Below are positions 33,411 to 41,787 of a stretch of DNA of 45,870 nucleotides, one piece after another. The position numbers were made by a program, and so were the translations under genes. The stretch is taken from positions 1 to 45,870 of the forward strand of contig JAGOZU010000017.1 in NCBI GenBank assembly GCA_018058545.1, in the 5' to 3' direction. Origin of the DNA: Promineifilum sp. Lineage in GTDB: Bacteria; Chloroflexota; Anaerolineae; Promineifilales; Promineifilaceae. The number at the start of each line of letters is the position of its first letter. Position 1 is the first letter of the stretch. A model generated the notes under the pieces. It worked only from the letters and a program-made list of their open reading frames with translations, was not told where the DNA came from and searched no databases.

Positions 33411-35642
33411 ATGGCGCGTTCGGATCCGCCTTCCGATTCGCCCCCCAAAAAACGGGCCGCCAAGCCAAAAGAGTCCACCCCCATCTCCTGGGATGAGCGG
33501 ATGGTCGATGAGATGATCGCCAGGCGACGAGAGATTGCCGGGGTTCTCCTTATCCTTCTGTCGCTCATCACTCTATTTACCCTGGCCGGGCTGACTCAGG
33601 CCGGATGGCTGGCGTGGTTTGCCCGCCTGCTGCGGCAGATATTCGGCTGGGGAGCGTTCATCCTATGCATCGCCGCAGCTGCCGTTGGCGCACATTTGCT
33701 CATTGGTCATTTGATGCGCACTTACCCCATCCGGTCTTCCCAATTGTTTGGTCTGGGCATCCTCATCGTCATTTTCATGGGTCTGGGTCATCTGGCCGGG
33801 GGTTTCACCCTGCGTGATGCCTTCGCCGGGCGCGGTGGGGGGTTAGTCGGCTGGGCGATTTCCGAGCCGTTGTTCGATTTTCTGGGGCCGCTGATTGCGG
33901 CACTGGTCTATCTGGCACTGCTGGCCTGGGCTTTCATGCTAATCTTCGAACGGACCTGGGACGATGTACACCGCGCGCTGGTGGCCGGGTCGGCGATCCT
34001 GGCTTCATGGGCAGACCGGGTTGATCCCGATCGGATCGATGTCATCGGCCATTCTGACGTTGGGCGATCCGGCCTGGACTTGCCTCCGGCGGATCAAACG
34101 GCCACGCCCGAATCCAGGATTCTCCAAACCATCATCGACGATCCGGAGGAGTACGACGCTCCTCGTCGCGATTCACGACTGCCCCCCATTGACCTGCTGG
34201 AACAGGGCGAGTCACTGACCCAGGCGCGCGACGAAATCGTCTGGAAGAGCAAACGCATCGAGGATACTTTGTTCGATTTCGGCTTGCCCGCCAAGGTGGT
34301 CGAGGTTCGTCGAGGTCCAGCCGTCACCCAATTCGGCGTGGAGCCGGGCTTTGTCGAGCGCCCCGGCCCTGACGGCGAGATGAAGCAGCAAAAAGTGCGG
34401 GTCAGCCAGATCGCCGGGTTGCAACGTGACCTGACATTGGCCCTGGCTGTGCCGCGCTTGCGCATCGAGGCCCCCGTGCCCGGTCGCAGTGTCGTCGGCA
34501 TCGAGGTGCCCAACGGTCGTACCAGCGTCGTCCGATTACGAGGTATTTTGGAGTCGCCGGCTTTCGCCAAGCTTAAATCGTCGCTGGGTGTCGCTCTAGG
34601 CCGCGACGTGGCCGGCGAACCCGTCGTGACCGATCTGGCCAAGTTGCCCCATCTGCTTATCGCGGGTACCACCGGCTCGGGGAAATCAGTCTGCATCAAC
34701 GCATTCATCACCTGCCTGGCATTCAACAATACCCCCGAACAGCTAAAACTGGTTATGGTGGATCCCAAGAAGGTGGAACTGGTGCGTTTCAACGGCTTGC
34801 CGCATCTCATCGGAAATGTTGAGGTGGATGCAGACCGGGCCATCGGCGTGCTGCGCTGGCTAACGGCGGAGATGGACCGGCGCTACGAGTTGTTCGAGAG
34901 CGTGAGCGCCCGCAATATCGGCGGTTACAATCGCAAATATGCGGCCGTCGCCAAGGCTCACCTGCGCTTGCCCTACATCGCCGTGTTTATCGACGAATTG
35001 GCTGATCTGATGCACATGTATCCCGGCGATGTGGAACGCACCCTGTGCCGGCTGGCACAGATGGCTCGCGCCACCGGCATCCATCTCGTCGTGGCCACGC
35101 AACGACCGTCGACCGACGTCATCACCGGCCTCATCAAGGCCAATTTCCCGGCCCGCCTGTCATTCGCCGTGGCTTCCGGTACCGATTCGCGCGTCATCCT
35201 CGACACAATCGGCGCGGAACATCTTCTGGGCAAGGGCGACATGCTCTATCAAGCGCCCGATGCCGGCGCTCCCGCTCGTATTCAGGGCGTCTACGTCACC
35301 GATATGGAGATCGAGCGCACCGTCGCTCATTGGCGAACTGCCGTCCCCGGCTATATCCCCCAACCGCCACCGTGGGAGCCGCTCATCGCGCGTTACGCCC
35401 TGCTGGATGAGACCGATAGCCTGCTCGAATCGGCCGTCGAGCTGGCCAAAAAACACGACAATCTGTCCGTCTCCTTCCTCCAGCGGCGTTTGCGACTTGG
35501 CTATCCGCGCGCCGCACGCCTGATGGAACATCTCCATGAGATGGGGCTGGTCGAGGATCCCAAGGCAGGCGGCAAGACACGTCGCTCGTATGTCAGCGAG
35601 GACGACGAAGATCCCATCGGCGATTATCTGTCAGACTCGTAG
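33411..35642 (+). CDS. ftsK: DNA translocase FtsK/SpoIIIE family
   Basis: A 743-residue septal DNA pump. Four membrane helices lie within residues 42-180; after a short linker comes the motor: Walker A GTTGSGKS (419-426), Walker B AVFIDELADL (524-533), the ATQRPSTDVITGLIKANFPAR block and the C-terminal gamma winged-helix (about 665-720, SVSFLQRRLRLGYPRAARLM) that reads KOPS/SRS-type sequences. Length is like SpoIIIE, without the long FtsK linker. It probably shares a transcript with the S1 gene. A palindromic repeat follows its stop. Confidence 0.95.
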   Translation: MARSDPPSDSPPKKRAAKPKESTPISWDERMVDEMIARRREIAGVLLILLSLITLFTLAGLTQAGWLAWFARLLRQIFGWGAFILCIAAAAVGAHLLIGHLMRTYPIRSSQLFGLGILIVIFMGLGHLAGGFTLRDAFAGRGGGLVGWAISEPLFDFLGPLIAALVYLALLAWAFMLIFERTWDDVHRALVAGSAILASWADRVDPDRIDVIGHSDVGRSGLDLPPADQTATPESRILQTIIDDPEEYDAPRRDSRLPPIDLLEQGESLTQARDEIVWKSKRIEDTLFDFGLPAKVVEVRRGPAVTQFGVEPGFVERPGPDGEMKQQKVRVSQIAGLQRDLTLALAVPRLRIEAPVPGRSVVGIEVPNGRTSVVRLRGILESPAFAKLKSSLGVALGRDVAGEPVVTDLAKLPHLLIAGTTGSGKSVCINAFITCLAFNNTPEQLKLVMVDPKKVELVRFNGLPHLIGNVEVDADRAIGVLRWLTAEMDRRYELFESVSARNIGGYNRKYAAVAKAHLRLPYIAVFIDELADLMHMYPGDVERTLCRLAQMARATGIHLVVATQRPSTDVITGLIKANFPARLSFAVASGTDSRVILDTIGAEHLLGKGDMLYQAPDAGAPARIQGVYVTDMEIERTVAHWRTAVPGYIPQPPPWEPLIARYALLDETDSLLESAVELAKKHDNLSVSFLQRRLRLGYPRAARLMEHLHEMGLVEDPKAGGKTRRSYVSEDDEDPIGDYLSDS

Positions 35643-35643
35643 A

Positions 35644-35672
35644 GTAGAGACGTTCCAGCGAAACGTCTCTAC
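35644..35672. repeat. GTAGAGACGTT palindrome between ftsK and ctaA
   Basis: A perfect 11-bp inverted repeat (35644-35654 with 35662-35672) around a 7-nt loop, starting 2 nt after the ftsK stop and ending 3 nt before the ctaA -10 box. Palindromes with this same core are common dispersed repeats in cyanobacteria and some Chloroflexota (from memory). It lacks a T-run, so it is a poor terminator. Confidence 0.6.
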
Positions 35673-35675
35673 GGT

Positions 35676-35681
35676 TATAAT
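35676..35681 (+). promoter_or_regulatory. -10 box of leaderless-type promoter for ctaA
   Basis: Consensus TATAAT followed by 5 nt and ATG 35687. A TTCCAG at the correct -35 distance (17-nt spacer) falls inside the palindrome. Confidence 0.65.
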
Positions 35682-35686
35682 CCCAT

Positions 35687-36676
35687 ATGCGCACATTTCT
35701 CAACAGTAAAAGCAACTTCACGCGCTTTGCGTGGTTTGTTCTTTTTTTTCTGCTCCTGGTTATTCTTTGGGGCGCGTTTGTCCGGGCTACCGGCTCCGGC
35801 GCGGGTTGCGGCAGCCATTGGCCTCTGTGCAACGGGGTGGTTGTTCCGCGCGAAGCCCAGGTCGAAACGCTTATCGAGTTCACCCATCGCGTCACCAGCA
35901 CCTTCTCCGGCATTCTGGTCCTCATGATGCTCTGGTGGGCTTTCCGGCTCTATCCGAAAGGTCACATCGTTCGGAAGGCGGCCGTCTGGTCAACAATATT
36001 CATCATCACTGAAGGGCTGGTCGGGGCCGGGCTGGTGCTGTTCGAGTGGGTGGCCGACAACGAATCGGTGGGACGAGCGGTGTCAATAGCCGTTCATCTG
36101 ATCAATACATTCTTCCTGTTGGCGGCCGTCACCCTGACCGCCTGGTGGTCCGGTAGCGTCGGAGCCGAAGGTTCCGGCAATTTTTCACTGCGTCTGCGCG
36201 GTCAGGGCCGGATTGGATGGATGATCACCGGCGGTCTGGCAATGCTCCTTATTCTGGGGGCCAGCGGCGCGATAACGGCTCTGGGCGATACACTCTTCCC
36301 GTCGGGCACATTGCGCGAGGGAATCGGCCAGGACTTCCTGCCAACAGCCCACTTCCTGGTGCGATTGCGAATCTATCATCCGTTCCTGGCCGTGTTTACG
36401 GGCATTTACCTGTTCATGACGGCGCCGATCATCGCCAGCGCGCGGCCGAGTATTGGGGCATTAGCCTTTTCAAAGGCCGTCAAGGTTCTTGTTGTCCTTC
36501 AGCTAATCGCCGGGGTCGTCAACATTTTGCTGAATGTGCCGATCTGGATGCAACTGGTCCATCTGTTGCTGGCCGACCTGTTGTGGATCGCGGTAGTATT
36601 GCTTGGGGCTGCGACCCTGTCCCAACCTGAGATGATCGCTCAGGCGATGGAGCCGTTGCCGCAGGCGGATGACTGA
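35687..36676 (+). CDS. ctaA: Heme A synthase (CtaA/COX15 family)
   Basis: A 329-residue membrane protein with eight predicted helices that oxidises heme O to heme A for cytochrome oxidase. Diagnostic features are GAFVRATGSGAGCGSHWPLCNG, with the extracellular Cys pair after helix 1, the EFTHRVTS heme-ligand segment with its conserved Glu, and the repeated SGAITALGD...H pattern in the second half. It implies an aerobic heme-copper oxidase, although no oxidase or ctaB genes are in the window. A bidirectional terminator follows. Confidence 0.94.
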   Translation: MRTFLNSKSNFTRFAWFVLFFLLLVILWGAFVRATGSGAGCGSHWPLCNGVVVPREAQVETLIEFTHRVTSTFSGILVLMMLWWAFRLYPKGHIVRKAAVWSTIFIITEGLVGAGLVLFEWVADNESVGRAVSIAVHLINTFFLLAAVTLTAWWSGSVGAEGSGNFSLRLRGQGRIGWMITGGLAMLLILGASGAITALGDTLFPSGTLREGIGQDFLPTAHFLVRLRIYHPFLAVFTGIYLFMTAPIIASARPSIGALAFSKAVKVLVVLQLIAGVVNILLNVPIWMQLVHLLLADLLWIAVVLLGAATLSQPEMIAQAMEPLPQADD

Positions 36677-36730
36677 ATACCGGCAAAATTGCTGAAATCG
36701 CAGCAGCTTTTCTTCTCGTACAGCCCGAAT

Positions 36731-36769
36731 AAAAAAGCCCGCCTCCGACGGTTCGGAGGCGGGCTTTTT
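36731..36769. terminator. Bidirectional rho-independent terminator
   Basis: A 12-bp GC-rich stem (36737-36748 with 36753-36764), loop CGGT, A-run on the left and T-run on the right. It lies between convergent ctaA and the DUF4013 gene and serves both. Confidence 0.95.
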
Positions 36770-36793
36770 GTTATTTTGATTGAGTTGTCTAAA

Positions 36794-37507
36794 TTAAAGT
36801 TCCAACTTGTCGCCGGCCTTGTTGCCCAATATCTTGGCCGCGATCTGGCCGTAGAGGTGGCCGGTCACAAACGATATGTAGGGGCCGACCGCCAGACCGA
36901 TGATGACAGCTGCGATCCATCCCAGGCAGGGGATAAGGGCCAATACGCTTGATACCAGGGAGATGGCCAGACCAGCTACGATCATCACGGCAAAAACAAT
37001 GAGAATATCAGCCAGGTTATTGCGGATAATCGCCATGATTTCACCGACGCGGAAGAGCGAGCCAAAGTCATCCTTGATGGCGTACTGAATCAAAAGCGCC
37101 GGCGTCAGGAACAGGAGGGCGATGATGAAAAGCATCATCAGGCAGAACAGCAGCATCATGCCGCCACTGGCGACCAATCCGGCCGCATCGCCATTTTCAA
37201 TAACGCTGGCCATTCCCCCCGTCATGGCCGTACCGATGATCAAGAGAAGGATGAACGGCAGGGTATAGATGAGTTGCGCCACGGTGACGTAGAATCCATC
37301 CTTGAGAAACTTGCCCCAGTCATCCCATTCCGGCAAACCATCCCAATCCCCGTTCATGACCTGGCGGACGATCTTGATCACATATCCTTGCAGGAACAAA
37401 GCGGGGATGATGAGGAAAGCAAAAACCGAGACAAGCACACCGATGAGCAGTTTGCTCACCCATCGCTCGTCTTCCTTTACGTATCGAATAGCCTTATTAA
37501 TGTCCAT
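36794..37507 (-). CDS. DUF4013 family membrane protein
   Basis: About 237 residues with the DUF4013 pattern: an N-terminal KAIRYVKEDERWVSKLLIG, then about five to six hydrophobic helices, a LPEWDDWGKFLKDG segment and a C-terminal GHLYGQIAAKI. The function of the family is not known. ATG 37507 has AAAGGAG 7 nt upstream, so the longer frame to 37537 is not used. A good terminator follows the gene. Confidence 0.88.
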   Translation of the reverse strand: MDINKAIRYVKEDERWVSKLLIGVLVSVFAFLIIPALFLQGYVIKIVRQVMNGDWDGLPEWDDWGKFLKDGFYVTVAQLIYTLPFILLLIIGTAMTGGMASVIENGDAAGLVASGGMMLLFCLMMLFIIALLFLTPALLIQYAIKDDFGSLFRVGEIMAIIRNNLADILIVFAVMIVAGLAISLVSSVLALIPCLGWIAAVIIGLAVGPYISFVTGHLYGQIAAKILGNKAGDKLEL

Positions 37508-37624
37508 AATGAGTCTCCTTTCTGGATGATCTGTCAATCAATACGCTGCCGACCATGATAAGTTGCGCGGCGAAATATATCATAATGCAATTCCTCCGGG
37601 TTCGTCAACCATCAGGGCCTCTGC

Positions 37625-37630
37625 TAGAAT
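37625..37630 (+). promoter_or_regulatory. -10 box of leaderless-type promoter for fmt
   Basis: TAGAAT followed by 7 nt and GTG 37638. The ATG at 37629 overlaps the box, so the GTG is the better start. Confidence 0.5.
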
Positions 37631-37637
37631 GACGGGC

Positions 37638-38612
37638 GTGGCAAGAATCGTCTTCATGGGCACCCCGGAGTTCGCCGTGCCGTGCCTGCACACCCTCATC
37701 GAAACCCAACAGGTCGTCGGCGTCGTCACCCAACCGGATAAACCGGCCGGGCGCGGCAACAAGCTGCGGCCGTCGCCGATCAAGGTCGTCGCCGAGGCCG
37801 CCGGCATCCCTGTCTACCAACCTAGGTCGTTGAAGAAGGAGGAAGCGACCGCCCCCTTGCGCGAATGGCAACCGGATATCATCGTGGTGGCCGCGTTCGG
37901 TCAAATCCTCCGGCCGCACGTGCTCTACTTGCCGCCACTGGGCAGCCTTAATGTCCATGCTTCCCTACTACCGCGCTGGCGCGGCGCATCTCCCATCCAG
38001 CACGCCATCCTCGCCGGCGATGCCACCACCGGCGTCACGCTCATGCGGATGGATGAGGGGCTGGACACGGGCGATATGTTCGTGCAGGAATCAATCGCTA
38101 TCGAGCCGCGCGAGACAACGGCGACGCTGCACGACAAGCTGTCGCTGCTCGGCGCGGATATGCTGCGCCGCCATCTCGGCGACATTCTGGCCAGGCGTAT
38201 CCTCCCAACGCAACAGGATGATGCCACCTCCACCTACGCACCGATGATCCGCAAGGAAGCGGGCCAAATTGACTGGCGACGGACCACGGTCGCGCTGGAT
38301 CGTCTGGTTCGAGCCATGACTCCCTGGCCCGGCGCGACCACCCACTGGCAAGGAGAAACGCTCAAGGTATTGAAAACGCGTCCCACCACCGGGGCCTTAC
38401 CAATCGATCGGCCCGGTCTCGTTGTGCATGTCTCCGAAGGTGTCGCGGTCCTGTCCGGCGACGGCAGTTTACTGCTGGAAGCGATTCAATTGCCGGGCAA
38501 GCGAGCCATGCCGACTGTCGATTTCGTGCGCGGCCGTCCCGATTTCATCGGCAGCGTTCTGGGCGAAGATGATATGATGGCCAACAGCCGTGACATAGCG
38601 CCATCAGCCTGA
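37638..38612 (+). CDS. fmt: Methionyl-tRNA formyltransferase
   Basis: A 324-residue enzyme that formylates initiator Met-tRNA using 10-formyl-THF. Seen are RIVFMGTPEFAVPCL at the start, the catalytic NVHASLLPRWRGASPIQ and GLDTGDM segments with the Asn, His and Asp, and the C-terminal OB-like tRNA-binding half. Start GTG 37638 is chosen from the -10 box and because relatives begin directly with MRIVFMGT; the in-frame ATG 37629 would add only three residues. The gene leads into panE-like and aldolase genes. Confidence 0.94.
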   Translation: MARIVFMGTPEFAVPCLHTLIETQQVVGVVTQPDKPAGRGNKLRPSPIKVVAEAAGIPVYQPRSLKKEEATAPLREWQPDIIVVAAFGQILRPHVLYLPPLGSLNVHASLLPRWRGASPIQHAILAGDATTGVTLMRMDEGLDTGDMFVQESIAIEPRETTATLHDKLSLLGADMLRRHLGDILARRILPTQQDDATSTYAPMIRKEAGQIDWRRTTVALDRLVRAMTPWPGATTHWQGETLKVLKTRPTTGALPIDRPGLVVHVSEGVAVLSGDGSLLLEAIQLPGKRAMPTVDFVRGRPDFIGSVLGEDDMMANSRDIAPSA

Positions 38613-38651
38613 CACACTTCATCCACCTCTTAACGGAATGACGATCGATCG

Positions 38652-39713
38652 ATGAACATACTGGTCTATGGCGCGGGGGCGGTGGGCGGCTATCTGGGCG
38701 GCAAGCTGGCGGCAGCCGGCCATCAGATAACCCTCATTACCCGTTCCGCCACCGCCAAAGTTATCAATGACGACGGTCTTCTCATCACAGAGGGAGGCGT
38801 GACCTTGTGTATCCCAATACGCGCTGTTGCCCAGCTGGCCGAAGCGCTTGGAGTGAAACCCAACTTCGATCTGGTCATCTTCGGCATGAAATCCTATGAT
38901 CTGGGCGCGGCTGTGACCGCACTGGCGGACCTGTATCCCGACGCTCCCTGCGTGATGAGCACCCAGAACGGAATCGGTCTGGAACAATTCATCGCCACGC
39001 GCTTCGGGGCGGAGCGAACGCTGGCCGGTTCGGTGACGATTCCGATCAGTCGCGCCGAGCTTAATCATCTCATCGTGGAGCGCACAAGTCGCGGCTTGGG
39101 CATTGCGCCGGTGCAACCGGGTTCGGATGCCGGTCGTTGGGTGGACTTGTTTCGCAGTGCGGGCGTCCGCGCCGGGACGGCGACAGATTACCAGGCGATG
39201 AAATGGTCAAAAGCGTTTCTTAACATCATGGGCAACGCCTCCTCGGCCATCCTGAACCGGCCGCCGGCTGAATTGTACCGGCTGGACGCGATTTTCGACC
39301 TGGAGATGCGCATGTTGCGCGAGACGCTGGCGGTGATGCGCCGGCTGGGGCTTTCGGTCATCAACCTGCCGGGCGCGACGGCGCGGCCGTTGGCTCGCTC
39401 ATTGTCATATGCCCCCCGCGCGCTCTTGCATATCGTGTTCAATCAGGTGATTTCCCGTGGGCGCGGCGACAAGATGCCGTCGTTCCACATCGATCTGGCT
39501 GCAGATAAGGAACGCAGCGAGGTCGTCTTCCATAATGGCGCCATCGCTGCCGCGGGGCGAGAGGCCGGGATCGCCACCCCGGTGAACGCGACGCTGAACG
39601 ACATCCTGACGCGCATGGTGCAGGGTTCGATCCAAAGAGAGACATTCGACGGCCGCCCCGACCGCTTGCTGGAAGTGGTCGGCCGTTATGAGAGAGATGA
39701 GGTTATCGCATGA
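38652..39713 (+). CDS. panE: 2-dehydropantoate 2-reductase-like (PanE/ApbA family)
   Basis: A 353-residue NADPH-dependent reductase with the GAGAVGGYLGGKLA dinucleotide-binding loop (8-21), MKWSKAFLNIMGNASSA with the catalytic Lys in the expected position, and a SFHIDLAADKERSEVVFHNGAI block with the conserved Glu, then REAGIATPVN. It would reduce ketopantoate to pantoate for coenzyme A synthesis, but the family has other ketoacid reductases and the protein is slightly long. ATG 38652 lies 40 nt after fmt; its stop overlaps the aldolase start as ATGA. Confidence 0.85.
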   Translation: MNILVYGAGAVGGYLGGKLAAAGHQITLITRSATAKVINDDGLLITEGGVTLCIPIRAVAQLAEALGVKPNFDLVIFGMKSYDLGAAVTALADLYPDAPCVMSTQNGIGLEQFIATRFGAERTLAGSVTIPISRAELNHLIVERTSRGLGIAPVQPGSDAGRWVDLFRSAGVRAGTATDYQAMKWSKAFLNIMGNASSAILNRPPAELYRLDAIFDLEMRMLRETLAVMRRLGLSVINLPGATARPLARSLSYAPRALLHIVFNQVISRGRGDKMPSFHIDLAADKERSEVVFHNGAIAAAGREAGIATPVNATLNDILTRMVQGSIQRETFDGRPDRLLEVVGRYERDEVIA

Positions 39714-40450
39714 GCTACGCCAGAGAGCCTCGTGAAGGGGCGTTGCGACAGGAAATCGTCCGAATAGGGCAGTTGATGTATGAGCAAGGGTTGCTTTGCG
39801 GGTTCGAGGGCAACCTGTCGGTTCGTCTGTCTCCCGACCGAATCCTGATCACCCCTTCCGGATTGCATAAAGGATTGCTGCGGCCGGAGCAACTGTTGAT
39901 CGTCGATGCCTCCGGTCGACTTCTCGGCTATCAGACCGAAGCCCGCCAAAAGCTGCGACCCACCAGCGAGCTGCCGATGCATCTGGAGGCCTACCGCCGG
40001 CGGCCGGACATCGTCGCCGTCGTTCATGCTCACCCGCCCATCACTGTCGCTCTCTCCATCGCCGGGGTGCCCATGGACACCCCGCTCCTGCCGGAGGTGA
40101 TCGCCTTGTTGGGCTTCATCCCGATGGCCCCTTATTCCATGTCCTCTAGCGAGGAAGGCGCGGCCGCCATCCGCGATCTGATCCTTCGTCACGATGCGAT
40201 CATCCTGCAACGGCACGGCACGATCACCGTCGGCGATTCTCTGGCTCAGGCCTTCATGCGTCTGGAAACTGTGGAACAAAATGCCCGCATCCACTACATG
40301 CTGGCTCAATTGGGTGTGGAAGGGCCGCTGCAGGCGAACGAAGTGCGCAAGCTCCTGCAGATGCGCCGTCGCATGGGGCTGGAGCGCGATGGAGACGCGG
40401 CTGAATTTCGTCGGCTCTGGGGCGTCAGTCCTGACGATATTGGTAGCTGA
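39710..40450 (+). CDS. Class II aldolase/adducin family protein
   Basis: A 246-residue protein of the fuculose-phosphate/ribulose-phosphate aldolase family. Zinc and catalytic motifs are visible: GNLSVR, ILITPSGLHKG, TSELPMHLEAY with the Glu, VVHAHPPITVALS with two His ligands, and RHGTI with the third His. The substrate is unknown (family members act on sugar phosphates or methylthioribulose phosphate). ATG overlaps the panE-like stop by 4 nt, indicating coupling. Its 3' end overlaps the convergent ligase gene by 26 bases. Confidence 0.9.
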   Translation: MSYAREPREGALRQEIVRIGQLMYEQGLLCGFEGNLSVRLSPDRILITPSGLHKGLLRPEQLLIVDASGRLLGYQTEARQKLRPTSELPMHLEAYRRRPDIVAVVHAHPPITVALSIAGVPMDTPLLPEVIALLGFIPMAPYSMSSSEEGAAAIRDLILRHDAIILQRHGTITVGDSLAQAFMRLETVEQNARIHYMLAQLGVEGPLQANEVRKLLQMRRRMGLERDGDAAEFRRLWGVSPDDIGS

Positions 40451-41750
40451 CCATGTTGTTCATGGCCGCTAACAACCCCGGAGAGAACCAGAACACTACG
40501 CCCAGTCGTGAACCTAGCACCAGAGCATCCGTCAATCCGTAAATATGTACGGCAATCAAACCCGCCACCAGACCCAGGCTTATAGAGCGAAATTCCGGCT
40601 CACAACGGGCTACCCGCCAACTCACGGCTCCGGCGACAAACAGCAACGCCAGATAGGCGACCAGGCCTGGTAGCCCCACGTCGAGGGCCGTCTGCAGGAA
40701 TATATTATGAGCGTGGCCGATGTCCTGGCCCGGGAGCAGCACCAGATCCGGGGGATAGAGGCGGAGGGCAACATTCCGAAAGGCGCCTGGCCCAACTCCG
40801 GTGAAAGGGAAGTCCTGTATGGCCGTGATCGCCCACGGCCATAATTCCTTGCGATAGTTGAGCGTCGTCAACGTGCCGAGGGCCGTTTCTGCGGGCGGGT
40901 TCAACCATGTTTCCTGCAAACGGGTGGGACCGATCCAGGCCAATGCGAGCACCCCAACCAGAACCCAGCCGGCAATGGCCAGACGCAAGGCACGCCTTGA
41001 GCCAGACCTCGGCAGGATTAGCCCCCACATGACTGCCAAAAAAAACATCCCACCAATCGACCCAACCCATCCGCTTCGTGATTGAGTGAAGACAAGCATC
41101 AGCGTTGTCAGGAGGGTCAATCCCGCCAACAACACACGCCAGGGCCATGCACGAAACCCGGGAGGAGGCATGAAGGTTAATGAGACCAGTAATGGCAGGT
41201 ACAGGCATATTAACCCAGCGACCCGATTAGGGTGAACCGTCAGGCTGCCGAAGCTGGGGAACAAGTTGTCCTGAAATGGGTTGAACTCCGTCAATAATTG
41301 AATCTTGGGTAATCCCTCGGCTCGGGTAATGCCCGCAAGGCAAAACCCAAGGCACAAGAGCAGAAAAAACCCTATTGCAATGGCGAGAGCCTTTCGTGTC
41401 CCGACGGAGATTAGCAGAAAGCGCCAAACGCCTAACCCTAAAACCAGATTCGTCGCTGTAGAAAGTGTTTCAGCAGGATCGGCCGTAATCATGATGCCGA
41501 CGGCGAGAACAACGCACCAAATCGCAATGATTATGTCAAATGGTGAAGCTACCCGCCTGCCCGGCAGAAGCGATAACGCCCAGACGATTCCCAGGGCGAG
41601 CAGAGCCGCAAAGGTGATGATTGGATAGGCTGCCGGGATGGTGAGAAACGGCGCAGCCAGAAGAAGAACAAACCCTTCGAGGGCGAGCGTACGTCGGGAG
41701 AGTGGGCGATTCGAGAGGGTGTGCGCCTCCGCGCCAGTTGGCACGATCAT
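40425..41750 (-). CDS. O-antigen ligase/polymerase family membrane protein
   Basis: A 441-residue protein with about 11-12 predicted helices and the Wzy_C (WaaL-type) signature in the large external loop: FTGVGPGAFRN and GHAHNIFLQTALDVGLPGLVAY with the conserved His. Such proteins polymerise or attach lipid-linked glycans outside the membrane. It begins 37 nt after the WbaP-type gene stop and is probably in one operon with it. No Shine-Dalgarno is evident before ATG 41750. Confidence 0.88.
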   Translation of the reverse strand: MIVPTGAEAHTLSNRPLSRRTLALEGFVLLLAAPFLTIPAAYPIITFAALLALGIVWALSLLPGRRVASPFDIIIAIWCVVLAVGIMITADPAETLSTATNLVLGLGVWRFLLISVGTRKALAIAIGFFLLLCLGFCLAGITRAEGLPKIQLLTEFNPFQDNLFPSFGSLTVHPNRVAGLICLYLPLLVSLTFMPPPGFRAWPWRVLLAGLTLLTTLMLVFTQSRSGWVGSIGGMFFLAVMWGLILPRSGSRRALRLAIAGWVLVGVLALAWIGPTRLQETWLNPPAETALGTLTTLNYRKELWPWAITAIQDFPFTGVGPGAFRNVALRLYPPDLVLLPGQDIGHAHNIFLQTALDVGLPGLVAYLALLFVAGAVSWRVARCEPEFRSISLGLVAGLIAVHIYGLTDALVLGSRLGVVFWFSPGLLAAMNNMVSYQYRQD

Positions 41751-41787
41751 GTCGTGGGCTTACCGGATAGCTGATTCCGAACCGGGA

